Shown here in pieces: positions 24,270 through 36,559 of a DNA stretch of 64,000 bases. Origin of the DNA: Drosophila pseudoobscura. Lineage: Eukaryota > Arthropoda > Insecta > Diptera > Drosophilidae. Every line of letters begins with the position of its first letter. The stretch's first letter is position 1. The notes under the pieces are model-generated. The model was not told where the DNA came from. It worked only from the letters and a program-made list of their open reading frames with translations, and searched no databases. The stretch lies in contig NC_046683.1 in NCBI RefSeq assembly GCF_009870125.1, positions 58,233,869-58,297,868 on the forward strand, read 5' to 3'. Position numbers and translations under genes: made by a program.

Positions 24270-27200
24270 GGCATGAGCCGACGTCATTATTTTTGGAGAA
24301 CCTTCGGTAGGTGCATCAGACGATGGCGATGATGATGATGATGATGGTGCCCAGCGGACGGCGGATCGAGAAGAGATGTCATGCCCTTGCCATTTGCCAG
24401 CTTATCGCAGTGGCAACAGCAAAAGATACTTTTATGCCACCAGATACCAGCAGATACCACCTCCCAGCCTTTAGCCGCCTGAGAGCCGCATGCAAATGTC
24501 GTTGTTTCCGCTCCACTGGTCGTATACGCAATAAACTGATTATTATTGAGTTTTTAAATTCAATTTGCCAGCCAGACCCCTAAACGAAAGGGCAGCAAGG
24601 GGAGGGAGCGGGCAGGACGAGAGCGCGTGGAATGCATAAAATGTTGAACAGGGATTGTGGCTGGCTAGCGGAAGCAGAGGGGGGATGGGAACGGGGGAGC
24701 CTGGCCTGAGAGATGCCATCGAATGGCATTTAATGCGCCCGGGCCAAGCGTCACTCCTCCTTCGCCATCATTCGCAGCTAGTCCTTGCACTTTGTCTCTA
24801 ATTGAAAAGGAGATTGCGTCAGTTTTGATATGTGACCGACGACCGACGACTGAGGACTGCAGGACTGCAGGACTGACGACTGATTATTAAGCCTTGCCCT
24901 TACGGGAGCCCAGGTTCCATCGCACAATCATCGATTGGCAAAGCAAAACTAAAACTGCTGAAACGAACCACTGCAGGACCTTGGACTAACTACCCATCGA
25001 ACGAGCCACTAACCGACTTTCGCTGCCACTTCCCCTGCCACAGCCACAGCCAGAGCCACTTCCTCCCAAGTCGAAGCCGAAAATCGAATTAAATGCCCAG
25101 CGACGTGTGGCGCAATGAGGCAAACGAAGTTACCACCAATTCCTGTATCCTGTAGCCTGTATGGGCTTTCCTTAGGGATATCGCCAGCAGATGCCTATGG
25201 AGAACGGAGAAAGGCGAACTTCGAACGGCGAAAGTAGGTCGAGGACATTGCCGTGTGCTTGTTGATGTTTATCCGGGAGCGTATCCCGCATTTGCGGCAA
25301 TTATGAATGAAATCCCATTCGAAGCAGAGGGAATGGCATTTCACCGGCAGCCAGCAGCCAGCAGCCAGCAGCCGCCCGAAGGTCGTCTCTCTCTCTCTCT
25401 CTCTCTATCGCTGGGATGACGTATGGAGCCGCTCAAGGATGCCCCGGACCGGGCATCGGGTTCAGCTACAGCGAGAGCTACATAGCTACATAGCTACCGA
25501 GCTACAGTGCGGTACGTCATCGTCAGTGCAGTGCAGTGCAGTGCAGTTGGCCTCCTGGGCAGGCATTAACCTTCAACCGGCGCGGCGGCTGCTCTGCTCT
25601 GCTCGGCTCTGCTCTCCTCGATTTGTGAATGAAAACAGGGCCAGAGCCAGAGCCAGAGTCAGAGCCAATGCGAAAGCCCGGGTCACTCCCTCTTTCTAAT
25701 TGATTTTACAACCAATTCTCGGGAGGAAAAACTGCATGGAAAAGCTCCGAGCATGCCGTCACAGGAGTGTTTTTTTTTTGTTGTTTATTTTCTTTATTTT
25801 GGGAAATGCCACTCCTTAGAATTCCAAACCCCCCGCCCCCTTCCGAATGTCTTTCCTTTTGCTTTTTTTGGCCATTTGTACGTGCACTGGCTGCCATGGC
25901 CTAGTGGCTGCCGTCCATCGCCGCTTTAGGGCTTGTTCCTTCGCAGGACAACACGTAGTAGCTGCTGCTCGTTGGGCCTTGGAACTGACTGCAAATGTCA
26001 GGCTTATGATTGTGCATTCATTTGGGGGTCACTTTTCGTGAATAATTGATGTCCCCATGGGATAGAGGAGCCCGAAAGCAGGCCGAAAACAGGCCGAAAG
26101 TAGCCCGAAAACTACATAACTAATTACTAATTACTGTGGGGGGAGGGGTGCTCGCTGAGAGGTGAATAAATGATGTGCGCAGCAGGTTCTTTATTTTCAA
26201 AACCGAAGACGGATGTGGTGCTTGTTTCTCGCATGGAATTTATGCCGCTTTCCGTTGCCTACTTTTGTGCGTATCCTGTGCGTGTCACCTGTGGCCATGC
26301 CAGGGGCATTTTGTTTGCCTATTGGCTTCAATTACCGAAACACAGGCTGCATACCTAATGAGAGAGTCGGGCTCAAGTGGCGCCTCAAGGAGTGAAAGCA
26401 CACACACGCCCCATTTGGGGCGACGGGGCGACCTCTCTATGTAACCTGATTGTTCTCTCACGTTGGAGAAACAGTCGGGAGTCTGGTATTTGGGTCAAAG
26501 TGTGAATTAGCATAAGTGATGCCCTGCGCCTGTTCCTGCCTCTGCCCCTGCTCCTGGCACACTGCCACACGTTTCTCCTCGAGTGTTTAAGCAATGAGCA
26601 ACGATTTAATACGCGGCACCCAAAGTAGCGACTGAAATTACCCAAAAGTTGCCCGAAGGGAAAGCAACAGCCAGACGGGCGGGCGGTGGGTGTACTCTTG
26701 AAAATTTCATTAATATTTCTTTTCGGGGAAGAAGTCCCATTAAAACACGTACGGGGAAAGGGGCCTGGGGAGGGGGAGGGGAGAAACAACAGAGATAACA
26801 AGCCGGAAACATGAGCAATAAAAATATACAATAAAAAACCTGAAGAGGCATCAAAAGATGAGGTTGCAGCAGAGGAGCGCAGAGGAGACGGTGAGAGAGA
26901 GGGGGAGACCGGTACGGAGAGAGGGGAGTCTCCACTGATGTTGATGATGAGATGGCGGGGCACAAAAGGTACACAAAATTCAAACGAAAACAAATATTTG
27001 TATGGAAGTCATGGAGTCGTATACGGAATACCCACATGACGGCAGGCAGGAGGAGGGAGACGGGGGGAGTGCTCCATTTTGAATGAGGGCAGGGTCCTCC
27101 GCCCGCTCCTCTGTGTGAAACTGCCATAAAATATTGCCACTAAAAGACAGTCGAAAAGTTGACTAAGAAGGCCGCAAGTTCAGATTGTTCTTCCACGCTC

Positions 27201-29842
27201 CACGCTCCACGATCCACGCTCCACACTCATGTGGGCTGTGCCACAAGACAGGACAGGGCAGAAGATTAATTATTTTGTGGTGATGCATTCCGTGGAAAAG
27301 AGCCTCCAACAAAAAGAGACAGGGCTTAGAGAAAACAGGCAGAAAGGGGAAGAGTTATCAGCTTTTAGGGTATCTTTGAGCTCGATCAGTGCCTGCCTCT
27401 GCCTCTGCCTGTGGCAACAAGTTGACCCGTAGGTCCCACCTCGCCATTTCTGCCCCTTGCCAGCAGTTTCCATGTTCGGCTGGCGCGTGCAGCAAATTAA
27501 CACGCCCCGCCCCATAAACAACCACGAAACGGGGGAGTGCAGGAGGCTTTGGGGCTCGAAACTCCATAAGAGAAGTTAATGCCGCGTAACCTGTTAAAAT
27601 GAAGCCCGTACTCCCACTCCCCCTCCCACTCCAAATGGAAATGGAAGTCCTACCTTCGTTGGGTGGTGGGAGGGCGTGTGTGTGGGGGTGTGCCATAAAC
27701 CAGCAAACGTTGAGAGCAGAAATTATTTCCGTTTATTATTAATAAGCAGCCGCCACATTCCATGCTGCTGCTGCCACATTCCGCTGTACTCTACTGGAGG
27801 GTATTTCTGTGGAAACATAAATAGAAATGGCTAGCGAATGCCCCAAAATATACGCCAGGAAAAGGCTCTTAATTAAATGCTTAAAAATAGCTATTCATTT
27901 TGCAGAAAAACAATAGAGACGCAGAGGCAATGGAGGGGCGGCAGCAGAGGCAGACGACCGCAAAGAGGAGGAGCTCTTGGGTGCAGGGCAGAGGCTGGAA
28001 CTATACTTGAGGGCTGTCGAAATGATTACGTGCCTGGCAGCAGCAGGAGCAGCAGGGGGAGGGCGAGGGGCAGAGGAACGTTCTGTATATTGTTATGACT
28101 ACTCTCGTACGAGAGCAATTTCAAATGAAATGGGGGAAAGGTCTCGTAGAGATAGAGATAGACAGACAGACAAACAAGCAAAAGGTTTCATCAGTGTTTC
28201 TTCGGTTGCCATCAGTGCGTATGAGCAACAATCACAGCTGTAAAAATCACACATACGCACTGTGTGCCCTTTGGATCTCGGCGTTGCGTTGCGTATCGTT
28301 TTATCCCCACTTTAATGCTGCCCATTTGTCGACTGTCAACGGGAATTAGGTCAAAGGATATTTTTAGAACATCCGCAGCGCATAGAAACGTACTACGAAG
28401 GAATCTTCGAGTGGGTCTGGGGGCTGGGCACTGGCCACTGGGCACTGGGCACTGGGGTATAGTGCGGTAGGGATGCCAATTTCTGGTTGCGTTGCCAAAA
28501 TATTTAGATTCTGACAGATTTTTCATCATCTTTTCGGTCACGTCGGACAACAGGCACACGGACAAGTGTGTGCGTGTGTGTGTCTGTGTGAGTGTGTGCA
28601 GCAAATCAGCTTCGAAAATGGAACATGGAACATGGAGCAGGTCCCTGCCTCCAATTGAGTGCGTGACGTGACTGTTCCGGCCATTTAGCAGGAGGAAGGC
28701 TCTTGGATTGGCCATTAAACAAAAAGGGGGGCAGGGGAGGGGAGGAGACTCCCTGTGGCTTACCCAAGTTTACGCTTAATATTCGCACTAATTTCATTAA
28801 TTTGTTTGCTGCCTCTCGCATTTGATTTGCCAAACAGATGGATTTTTATGATGATTGTTGTTCCCCCTCCCCCCCAGGGGTGGGGATTCTGCAGAGTGGA
28901 GAGTGTAGACTGGAGAGTGGAATGTATTCATTTCGAATCTGTCGCACACAAATCAATCAAATGCAAAACTGAACACAACCGAAACTCAAATTCAAACACA
29001 ACTACAGGACTCTCCTTTTTGGCGAACCTCGAGAGGGAGCCGCCTGTCAAATCAAACTGTCAGATGGTTTCACTTCTCTTCTTTTTTATTGCGGTTCGAC
29101 GGGCTGCTGGTTATTCGATATTTATTGTCTGCCAGTTGAGCTGGAAGCATATTAATCAAAAACCCTCAGACATGGCTCCCACCGCCTGCTCTCAGACATC
29201 CGCAGCTCTGCTCTGCGCTGCGCACTCATTATAAATTCAACAAGAATCCCCCATCGAGAGATGTGTCCTCAGTCATTGTCATATATTGCCCTGACAACCA
29301 AATATCTCCATCTGATGGCAATTCAATCGTTGACCTACTTTCATGGACTACACAGCCTGGACAACTTTTCTACTTTTTCTACTTTTCTACTTATTTTCTT
29401 CGTTTCTCCCTTCGGAGACGGGTTGAGGCTGGCCATCGAGTGGGGGAGCCACTCAATTGGGACGGAGTCCAAGACTCCAACTGCTCTCACTCTCTAATTG
29501 CATATTCCACATAACCGTCATCGGCAGCAGCAGCCTCATCATGGCCATAGACATCATCGTAATCGTATCGTAATCTGTGGGATGTCCATTGATTTGTGGC
29601 TATTTTTGGCCAAACTTTTTGTAATGGCCAAAAGTTTTCTGCCTCGATTGGTGTCACAGAAAACGGCGCAGACATTAAGTGAGAAATGAATGGCATGCGA
29701 TTGGGAATGGGAATGGCGAAAGCCTATTATGATTATAATGAATAGGGGCACAAGTTGATATGGAAATGGCGATTTAATTAGTTGACAAATAGATTGAAGT
29801 GGATGGAAAAGTACAGACGAAGTGCAAGTGCCTTGAGCGGAC

Positions 29843-30397
29843 AGACTAACGAGTAGCGAGTAACGAGTAAATAGTGAGCAATCACTACCAGCTCTCAGCT
29901 CAGCCTTTGAAGGGTGAGGGCTTGATGTTCAAGAGATCCCTCCCCGCAGCCCCTTACCCGCTGCTCTCTCTCAGAGAGATCCCCGGTCGGATATCCAAGC
30001 CTGTGGACATCATCCTTAAAGAAAAGACTTTCGGTTGTGTAAATTATTTCACTTTTATTGAACTTTCGTTTTGTGTGTGGATGGCTATGTGGTTTGCTGA
30101 GTGGTCCACCTTGGGTGGATAGACTAACGAGTAGCGAGTAGCGAGTAACGAGTATAAAGTGAGCAATCATCAGTAGAAATTTAATAGGAAATACCAGCTC
30201 TCAGCTCAGCCTTAGACGAGTTAGTGCTTAATGTTGCAGAGATCGCTCCCCGCAGCCCCTTACCCGCTGCTCTCCCTCAGAGAGGGGGCTACCATCCTCA
30301 AAGAAAAGACTTTCGTTTTTTTCATCTTTTTGTCGTGTAAATTATTTCACTTTTATTGAACTTTCATTTTGCGTGTGGATTGCTATGTGGTTTGCTG
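29843..30397. repeat. Two-copy tandem duplication, 278-base offset
   Basis: Unit 1 (29843-30099) and unit 2 (30121-30397) are direct repeats. Both begin AGACTAACGAGTAGCGAGTA, then share CAGCTCTCAGCTCAGCCTT, CCCCGCAGCCCCTTACCCGC, AAAGAAAAGACTTTCG and TTTCACTTTTATTGAACTTT, and end GCTATGTGGTTTGCTG. Small indels and substitutions separate them, so the duplication is not very recent. Each unit carries a minus-strand AATAAA (29843 unit: about 30054-30059; second unit: 30352-30357), which could be the 3' end of the minus-strand gene at 31783-32805. Confidence 0.9.
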
Positions 30398-31782
30398 CCT
30401 GTCCCAAACATTTCTGGTTCTGGTTCTGGTGCTCGGCTCTGCTCTGCTGTGTTCTGCTGTTGGTAAATAGTTGATAATACAATATTTTGTAGATGCTGCT
30501 GCTGCTGTATATATGTGGTATATAGTATTTATGCTGATATTGTTTCAGTATATAATCCCTCAACGGTTATTGCTTTTGCTTACGATTCATATATATATGT
30601 GTATATATGTGTATATCCGTATGTAGAATGTGTATAAACGAGTATATCTTTAGGCCTTGGATTGCATTGTATTTTACTTGAATCTTTAGGTTAAACTGCA
30701 TGTAAATCTGTGTGTAAACGGCTAAAGTACGCATAAAGTACACTCTCGAGTCAAGTCAAGTCACGTCTAGTCTAGTCTAGTCAAGTTGGCTTCTTCGGTT
30801 ATGGTTATTCCTACTTTTGCTGGATCTGTAGTGCTCTTTCTATAACTATTCTTCATTGTTGTTGCTATATCTTATATATATATATCATTTCTGGTTGGTT
30901 TTGGCAAATTAGTTGTGGTTTTTGATTTGGAATGGAACAAGTTCTTAATGTAAATAATTGAAGTTAAGATTAAAGTTAAGGTTAAAGTTAAAGTTAAAGT
31001 TAATGTTAAGGTTGTTTCGGAACATAGATAAATGCCTGACAAATTGTTGATCCCATTTAACATTCACTAAGGAAAAATCTACACTTAACTTATCCGTCCA
31101 TACATTTTCTTCGGCGAAAGAAAATACTCGTACAATATTTGATTTTTTTGTTTTTGCTTTGCTTTGCTTTGACTTTTCCGAATAAAGGCACGAATCGTTT
31201 TAGGAATTTTTAAATCTAAAGGAAATCTTCTACTGCGCGACCAAAAAAAAAAAAACCAATGAAAAGTTGAATTTTTCTTTTACAGTCTTTGGCATGCGTA
31301 GTGGTATGTGTGTGGCATGTGGCATGTGGCATGATTTTCTGATCTAGAATCAAGCGGATATATATGCATAGATGTGTATGTGTGTGTGTGTGTGTGTCTG
31401 TACTATGACGAATGCCTCTCTACTCTCTACTTAATAATTCTTTTGTTTTATTGTATAATTCGGTATATATTTAATTTTTGGTTTTTTTTTTTCAAGTGCA
31501 AAAGTTATTCAAATTTAAAAAAAAACATTTCTCGTTTCTCATTTCAATTCTTGTGGAAAGGAATATCCTTTTTGTTTTCTTTCTGTTTGGCGAAGACTTT
31601 CGGATATGATGGATGGGGGCAGTGGTTGGGCCGTGGAAGGGGGAATGGGGGGCAGGAGGGAAAGGCTTGTTGTATCACAGATTTTGAAATGAATTTCGGA
31701 TGAAGGGGGGGGAGGGGCAATGGGTAAATGGGGAAATGGTTGATGGCTAATCTCCAGGTCTAGAATCTTCTGGAATCGCATT
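30350..31782 (-). other. Probable 3' UTR of the first KGMSGL gene
   Basis: The block downstream of the minus-strand stop at 31783 is clearly more AT-rich than the flanking desert. It holds minus-strand AATAAA signals at about 31446 and 30352 and a minus-strand TGTGAT (K-box type) at about 31674-31679. It also has a GT run at 31379-31397 and AAGTTA hexamer repeats at 30960-31012. The 3' end could lie at any of these signals. Confidence 0.4.
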
Positions 31783-32805
31783 CTAACGCCTCGCATACTG
31801 ACAGCAGACAGAGCTGCGGGGCACCCGCTGGGTGGGCAGGCCGGACATGCCCTTCAGATATGTGTAGGAGACGGGCTGCCGCAGAATCCTCTGCGGCGGC
31901 GGCTTCTCCTTCTCCTTCTCCTTTCCCTTCCCCTTGCCCGCTGAGGCATGGCAGGAGGCGCCACTGCCGCACTTGGAGGCGACTGTCGCAGGCTGCTGGT
32001 GCAGCTCCACATTCGAGGCGGACTTGAGAGCCGACTTCAGGGGCATTGCCGTTTGGGTGGCGGCCGCCGGGGGTGGCGGCGGCGGCGACGGGCCGCTGCA
32101 CGAGAGCGAGCGTGAGGTCAGCGAGAGGCTCTCGAAGGCCCGGCGCAGCGAGGATGTGGAGCGGCGATGCAGCCGCGAGAAGCTGGCCCGGCTCGTCTGC
32201 GTCTGCTTCAGCTTCAGCTGGAGCTGCTGGCGCTGGTGCTGCTGCTGCTGCTGGTGCTGGTGCTGCTGGAGGTGCTCCTGCTGCTCCTCAATGTCCAGGG
32301 TGCTGCTCGTCTCGCTGGAGGCGCACGACATGGACATCAGCTCGAGCCGCGACTGGTGTGCGGCCAGGCCACGCCCCGAGGAGCATGAGTCGGTCGATGA
32401 ACTGTGTGCATCCTCCTCCTGCTGCTGCTGCTGCACGGCTGCAACTGCCACTGCAGCGGCGGCGGCAGAGACAGCGACTGCGTCATCCTCCGACTGAAGT
32501 AGGTCATCCTGCGACCTCAGGCCGAAGCGTCGGCTCAGCTGCCGAAAGAAGCCCAGGTTCCGCTCGAACCGTGGCACGGGCGACACACTGAGGCTGCTGC
32601 CCGGGGAGGAGCACACCTCCAGCTCGGACATGGACTTCTTGCCCCCCAAATGGTTGAGATTGAAGTTGTTGTTGTTCAGGCTCCCGTTGCTGCCGTTGCT
32701 CCCATTGGAGGTCTTCTCCTTCCGCCTCGGCTTCTGGGACTGTGACTGGGACTGTGCCTCCGACTGTGGCAGCTCGTCCGCAAAGCAAACATGAGGGGTA
32801 CCCAT
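31783..32805 (-). CDS. Low-complexity protein with C-terminal KGMSGL module (paralog 1)
   Basis: A single minus-strand exon encodes 340 residues from the first ATG at 32805. I do not recognise a named family. The chain is rich in Ser, Gln and Ala, with long Gln/His runs around the middle. Blocks that look constrained are RNLGFFRQLSRRFGLRSQDD near residues 90-110, SRLHRRSTSSLRRAF followed by SRSLSCS in the second half, and a C-terminal module at 307-340 reading ILRQPVSYTYLKGMSGL, then RVP and VCCQY. All three recur in the gene at 37672-38817. No signal peptide or membrane span is seen, and the adjacent cysteines near the C-terminus could be lipid-modified. A TATA box lies about 420 bases upstream. 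It may be one of the fly neural-precursor genes I loosely recall from this region (CG32150), but I cannot confirm that. Confidence 0.82.
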   Translation of the reverse strand: MGTPHVCFADELPQSEAQSQSQSQKPRRKEKTSNGSNGSNGSLNNNNFNLNHLGGKKSMSELEVCSSPGSSLSVSPVPRFERNLGFFRQLSRRFGLRSQDDLLQSEDDAVAVSAAAAAVAVAAVQQQQQEEDAHSSSTDSCSSGRGLAAHQSRLELMSMSCASSETSSTLDIEEQQEHLQQHQHQQQQQHQRQQLQLKLKQTQTSRASFSRLHRRSTSSLRRAFESLSLTSRSLSCSGPSPPPPPPAAATQTAMPLKSALKSASNVELHQQPATVASKCGSGASCHASAGKGKGKEKEKEKPPPQRILRQPVSYTYLKGMSGLPTQRVPRSSVCCQYARR

Positions 32806-33221
32806 GGAATGGCTGAAATTCAATTCAATTTCTGGCCGAAACTAATTTCCTTTGACTGCTTCCTGATTGCCGCTTCAGGGCGGGGGCGGTGCGGTGCGGT
32901 GCGAGGCTGAAGGCAGTGCAAATGGCTGCACTTCCGCTGCTTTTCCGCTGCTCTTCCGCTTCCTGTCTGCCGACACGACACCCAACACCCAATACCCAAC
33001 ACCCGACACCCTTCCTTTGCCGAGATCCACTTCCTTTGTTATTGTAACCGGTCTTTGTCCACGAGAGACGCCGCCGACTGCCGTTTGCCGTTTGCCGCTA
33101 GGTTTCGTGTCGTGCGTCGTTCTTCGGTTTTGGTTTGGTTTCGCTTCGCCTTGCTTCGGGAGAGTGTGTGTTCGGTTACGTTGTCCTGCCGCGTTTGAGT
33201 CGGCAAATCGGAAGCCGCGTC

Positions 33222-33229
33222 CTTTTATA
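33222..33229 (-). promoter_or_regulatory. TATA box of KGMSGL paralog 1
   Basis: TATAAAAG on the minus strand. The predicted start near 33195 gives a leader of about 390 bases with no further consensus TATA before the ATG. Confidence 0.65.
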
Positions 33230-34839
33230 GACTCGCCCGGTGTCTGCGAAGGTCTGCAAGCGGCCGGGCTCTCTCGCTCGCTCTCGCTCTCTCTGCAAAG
33301 TGCCTTCCAGGACATGCCAAAGGCAGGGTACAGTACGGTCCGAGATGTGGCGTAGAGAGTGCTGGGAGTGCCCTACCTTGCACACAATATACCCTGCACT
33401 CCCTGGCACCGCCACTCCCGAGGGCTCTCCTTTGTCCTCCTGTTCGTCCTGTTCGTCCTGCTCGCATTTGTTGCCTCATCTCTTAAAAGGGGAAGCGAAT
33501 TTTGTTTACCGTTGCTGTTGCCGTTGCCGTTGCTGTTTGCTTGCGCCGCCGGCCGCCAGGTGGTGTCAATGCACGCTCCCTGCCCCCCCCCCCCACCCCC
33601 CCGCCTTTGCTCTTTACTCAGGGGGATCCCCCGCCGCCGCAGGGCGCCTGACTTTCCATCAACTTCTGGACTTTGTCCGCTCGTCCTTCGACTTTTAATT
33701 GTTTTCCCTGACGTCCTGTTCCTTCGTTCGATCAATTATTAATCAGCCAGACGCTTTTCCATTTTCCATTTCCCATTTTCAATTTCCTTTTGTTTCGCGT
33801 TTGATTCCATTTCGGGCATTTGTTCCGTTAAAAATAGCCTTTAAGGAAGTCGCTCTGGGGGCTGGTCCTTCCTTTTGAGGGATTTTACTAAAAATATCCT
33901 GGGCTATGACAGTTTTCAAGTGGAAGTCCCCTTTTGGAAGACCGGCCCCTTCCTTGCGTCAAAAATAGATTCGCGCCCTTCCGCCCTGCCTCGAGCATTA
34001 ATTCAATTGTTGTTGGATTTTATTTAATTACGCACAAAATTGATTTTAATGCGCTATAAATAAAGCCGAATGCCAATTTTATGCGACGAACATTCTAAGA
34101 CAATCTACGATAAAAGCAGTGGCGGTGGCGGTGGCTGTGGCTGTGGCGGGGGCTGCGGCCTAATGAAGTCCTTTGTCTTCGCCTCACGAGGAGCAGAGCG
34201 GAGTGCGAGAGATTTAAGGAGGTGTCAACAGCGATTACTCCACGCCTCAAAATGTTCAACTTCTAATTAGAGGCGCAATTGTTGTGTGTGTTTTCGGCGG
34301 CGACTGACGTCAGAGCGGCCACCGATTTGTCGCTTTCGTGGGTTTCCTTCCCCCCATCCGAAAGTGACACAACTTTCGGATCAATTTGGGGCTCGACTTT
34401 GTCGTGGGTTGGTGCTTTTGTGGGCTGCTGCCTTTGGCTTTAGCCGCTGACTTGATAATCGTCTTGTCGCATCCATTAACTCATTTGCGACTGGACTTAA
34501 TGAAGCCAGCCATCCGATGGCTTAACAAATAAGCCACCATGTTGTCCCGCGGATCAATGAACTCCGCAATTGGCAGCAAAAGTTAAAAGTTGACAACTGC
34601 AAGCTAGTTATCGTATAAATTGTATGTGAAAATAATCTCAAAAGTGGCTGGAAAGGACCTAGGAGATGGCCCAAATATTTGTGCGATTGGAGCTAAGAAA
34701 CATTTCAGTAGGGGGACCTTCTCTTTATCGATACCATTCCACCGCCAATCATCAACATGTCTTCAGAGTGAATGCATTTGTGATTACAAGACCTGTACCA
34801 TTATTACAGATAAGCAGTAGAGATCTGCTTGGCTCCAGT

Positions 34840-35230
34840 CAAAACACGAGAGGGAACGTTGATTACCCTTGCTACATGATTACCCTTAAACTGAGCAAGA
34901 CTCAGTATGGCTCTCCTCCTAACATTGCACGACGAAGAGTGTGTGCGAGAGAGACAGCAAATCAGTCAGATCGTGTAGGACGCTGCGTAACCACTGCCAA
35001 TCGATTTGTTCCTTTTGGTTATAAGAATGATCCGATCTGATACAGATTCGGCAGTCTAGAAGAAGATTCAGATCTCTAAAATGTCGTTGCTCTAGCTTTT
35101 ATAGTCTCTGAGAACCAGGCGCTCATAGCGACGGACAGACATGGCTATATCGTATGGGCTACTGATGCTGATCGAGAATATATATACTTTATGGGGTCGG
35201 AAATGCTTCCTTCTGGTTGTTACTCTACAC
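34840..35230. mobile_element. Decayed Helitron-like repeat fragment (DINE-1/SGM-like), copy 1
   Basis: The segment 34938-35096 aligns by eye with 58843-58970. Both have AGTGTGTGC followed by GAGAGACAG, a TTTGTTCC..TGGTT block, GATCGGATCT-like sequence, CAGATTCGGCA and then an ATC/CTCTA-rich part. Downstream, TATATATACTTTATGGGGTC and GGAAATGCTTCCTTCTG resemble sequence I associate with dispersed non-autonomous fly Helitron-like repeats. No coding part is present. Boundaries are approximate. Confidence 0.5.
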
Positions 35231-36559
35231 TACAATATGTGCCTTTGCTGAGCACTATTTGTGGCAAATTCTGTTCCAAATACTGAGATCTTTTGTGTAG
35301 TGCAGGTGCAGGGCAGAATTTGTTGCGATGTGTGTCTACAGGAGTCTATCTCTCTACTGGTGTCTCAGTGAGACAGTGTCCTGCGAGGCATCCCGCCAAA
35401 GTACGAGTATTCAAGAGAACTTTATCTTCCTTTCAGAATACAGACATGCAAAGTTCCAAAATAGCTTAGCAATGAATAGGATGATGAGTTTCCGCTTCTT
35501 TTAGTGTTGCTTCGGTAATAGGGTTTCCCTAGGCTTTTCAGTTCTTCAAAACTCCTTCAATCGAATCGTTGAGACAGCATTTTCCCCCGAAGGCTGTTGA
35601 CTGTTTGTTGTCTTTGGCTATTTTCTGGCTGGCTTTCCAGGAACTCGGGCCAAGCTGCTGTTGTCCCTCACCCCTGCCCTCTCTGCACCCGTAACCCTTT
35701 CGTGACCTTTTCGCCATGCACATCTTTTCGTGCAACGCGGTTTTCCGGCAAAAAGCAAAACATTCGCCAACTGCGTCACACAAAACTATCAGAGTACGGC
35801 ATTTGTTGTTGCCTTTTTTGGGCGAGTGAGGGAATTTGTTTGTTTGCAGATAAATCATGAATTTTAATTTGGTTATCTTGGGACACTAAGTGTGCCAAGG
35901 ATATGCGGCTCCTTGAGCAACGGGCTGCTTGTTTATTGTGGGCTAAACATCAGAAAGGGAAGGGAACGAAAGGAAAGGGTTCAAAGAGACAATGACCCTG
36001 AAACAGAGGGACCTTCCACCCACAGCCCAGCCACCCATTGCGAAAGCAACATGGCACATAATTGAGGTGTCATCAAATTTTAAATGCGCCGGCAGTGGGC
36101 AGTGTGGCAGTGTGGCAGTGGGGCAGCAGGCAGCATCGTCGATTAACGTCACGGATTCGCACAGACATCGACGTGGACATGATATGCGCTCTCTCGTATG
36201 TCAAAACTGTAAGGTCGAGTCCTTCAGCAACTTGATTTTGAGGACTTTGCCTACATCATCAGCAGCGGGAGCGTCTGAATGGAGGAGTCCACGCACTGCA
36301 CTGGCACTGGCACACTTTCGGCGTCTGTTCCCGGGCTGGGAACAGAACGGAGGCCACGCTCTCTCTGCCTCTCTCTCTCTCGCAGAGAGAGCTTTTTGCC
36401 TACGTTAACAGTGTCCTTAAGCTTTACCGCTTTACCGTTACAATGGAAGCTCTCTCCTTGATTTTGCATTCCATTCGCCTTGACTGAAATTTGATTTTTC
36501 TATTTTTTTTCCCCCACAAAAAATATAAAGAAAAAAAGTAAAATTCTTTTTTTTTTTTT

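Larger units (their letters stand above)
20008..30350. other. Gene desert with simple repeats
   Basis: I find no convincing exon in over 10 kb. It contains a CA run near 21209-21230, CT/GA runs near 21552-21600, 21858-21894, 24249-24269 and 25385-25406, a GT run at 23819-23839, an ACGACG-rich stretch at 24159-24205, and GGGCACT repeats near 28420-28455. It ends in a tandem duplication described separately. Regulatory DNA for the KGMSGL genes is a reasonable guess but not shown. Confidence 0.5.

Noticed and set aside
31934-32591. Open frames of 181-187 codons antisense to KGMSGL paralog 1
   Set aside because: Poly-Cys/Trp and poly-Ala runs from the reverse of Gln repeats. No independent support.
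34620-35040. A 124-codon frame near 34.7-35.0 kb
   Set aside because: It lies in the decayed Helitron-like repeat and has no start context, promoter or family resemblance.
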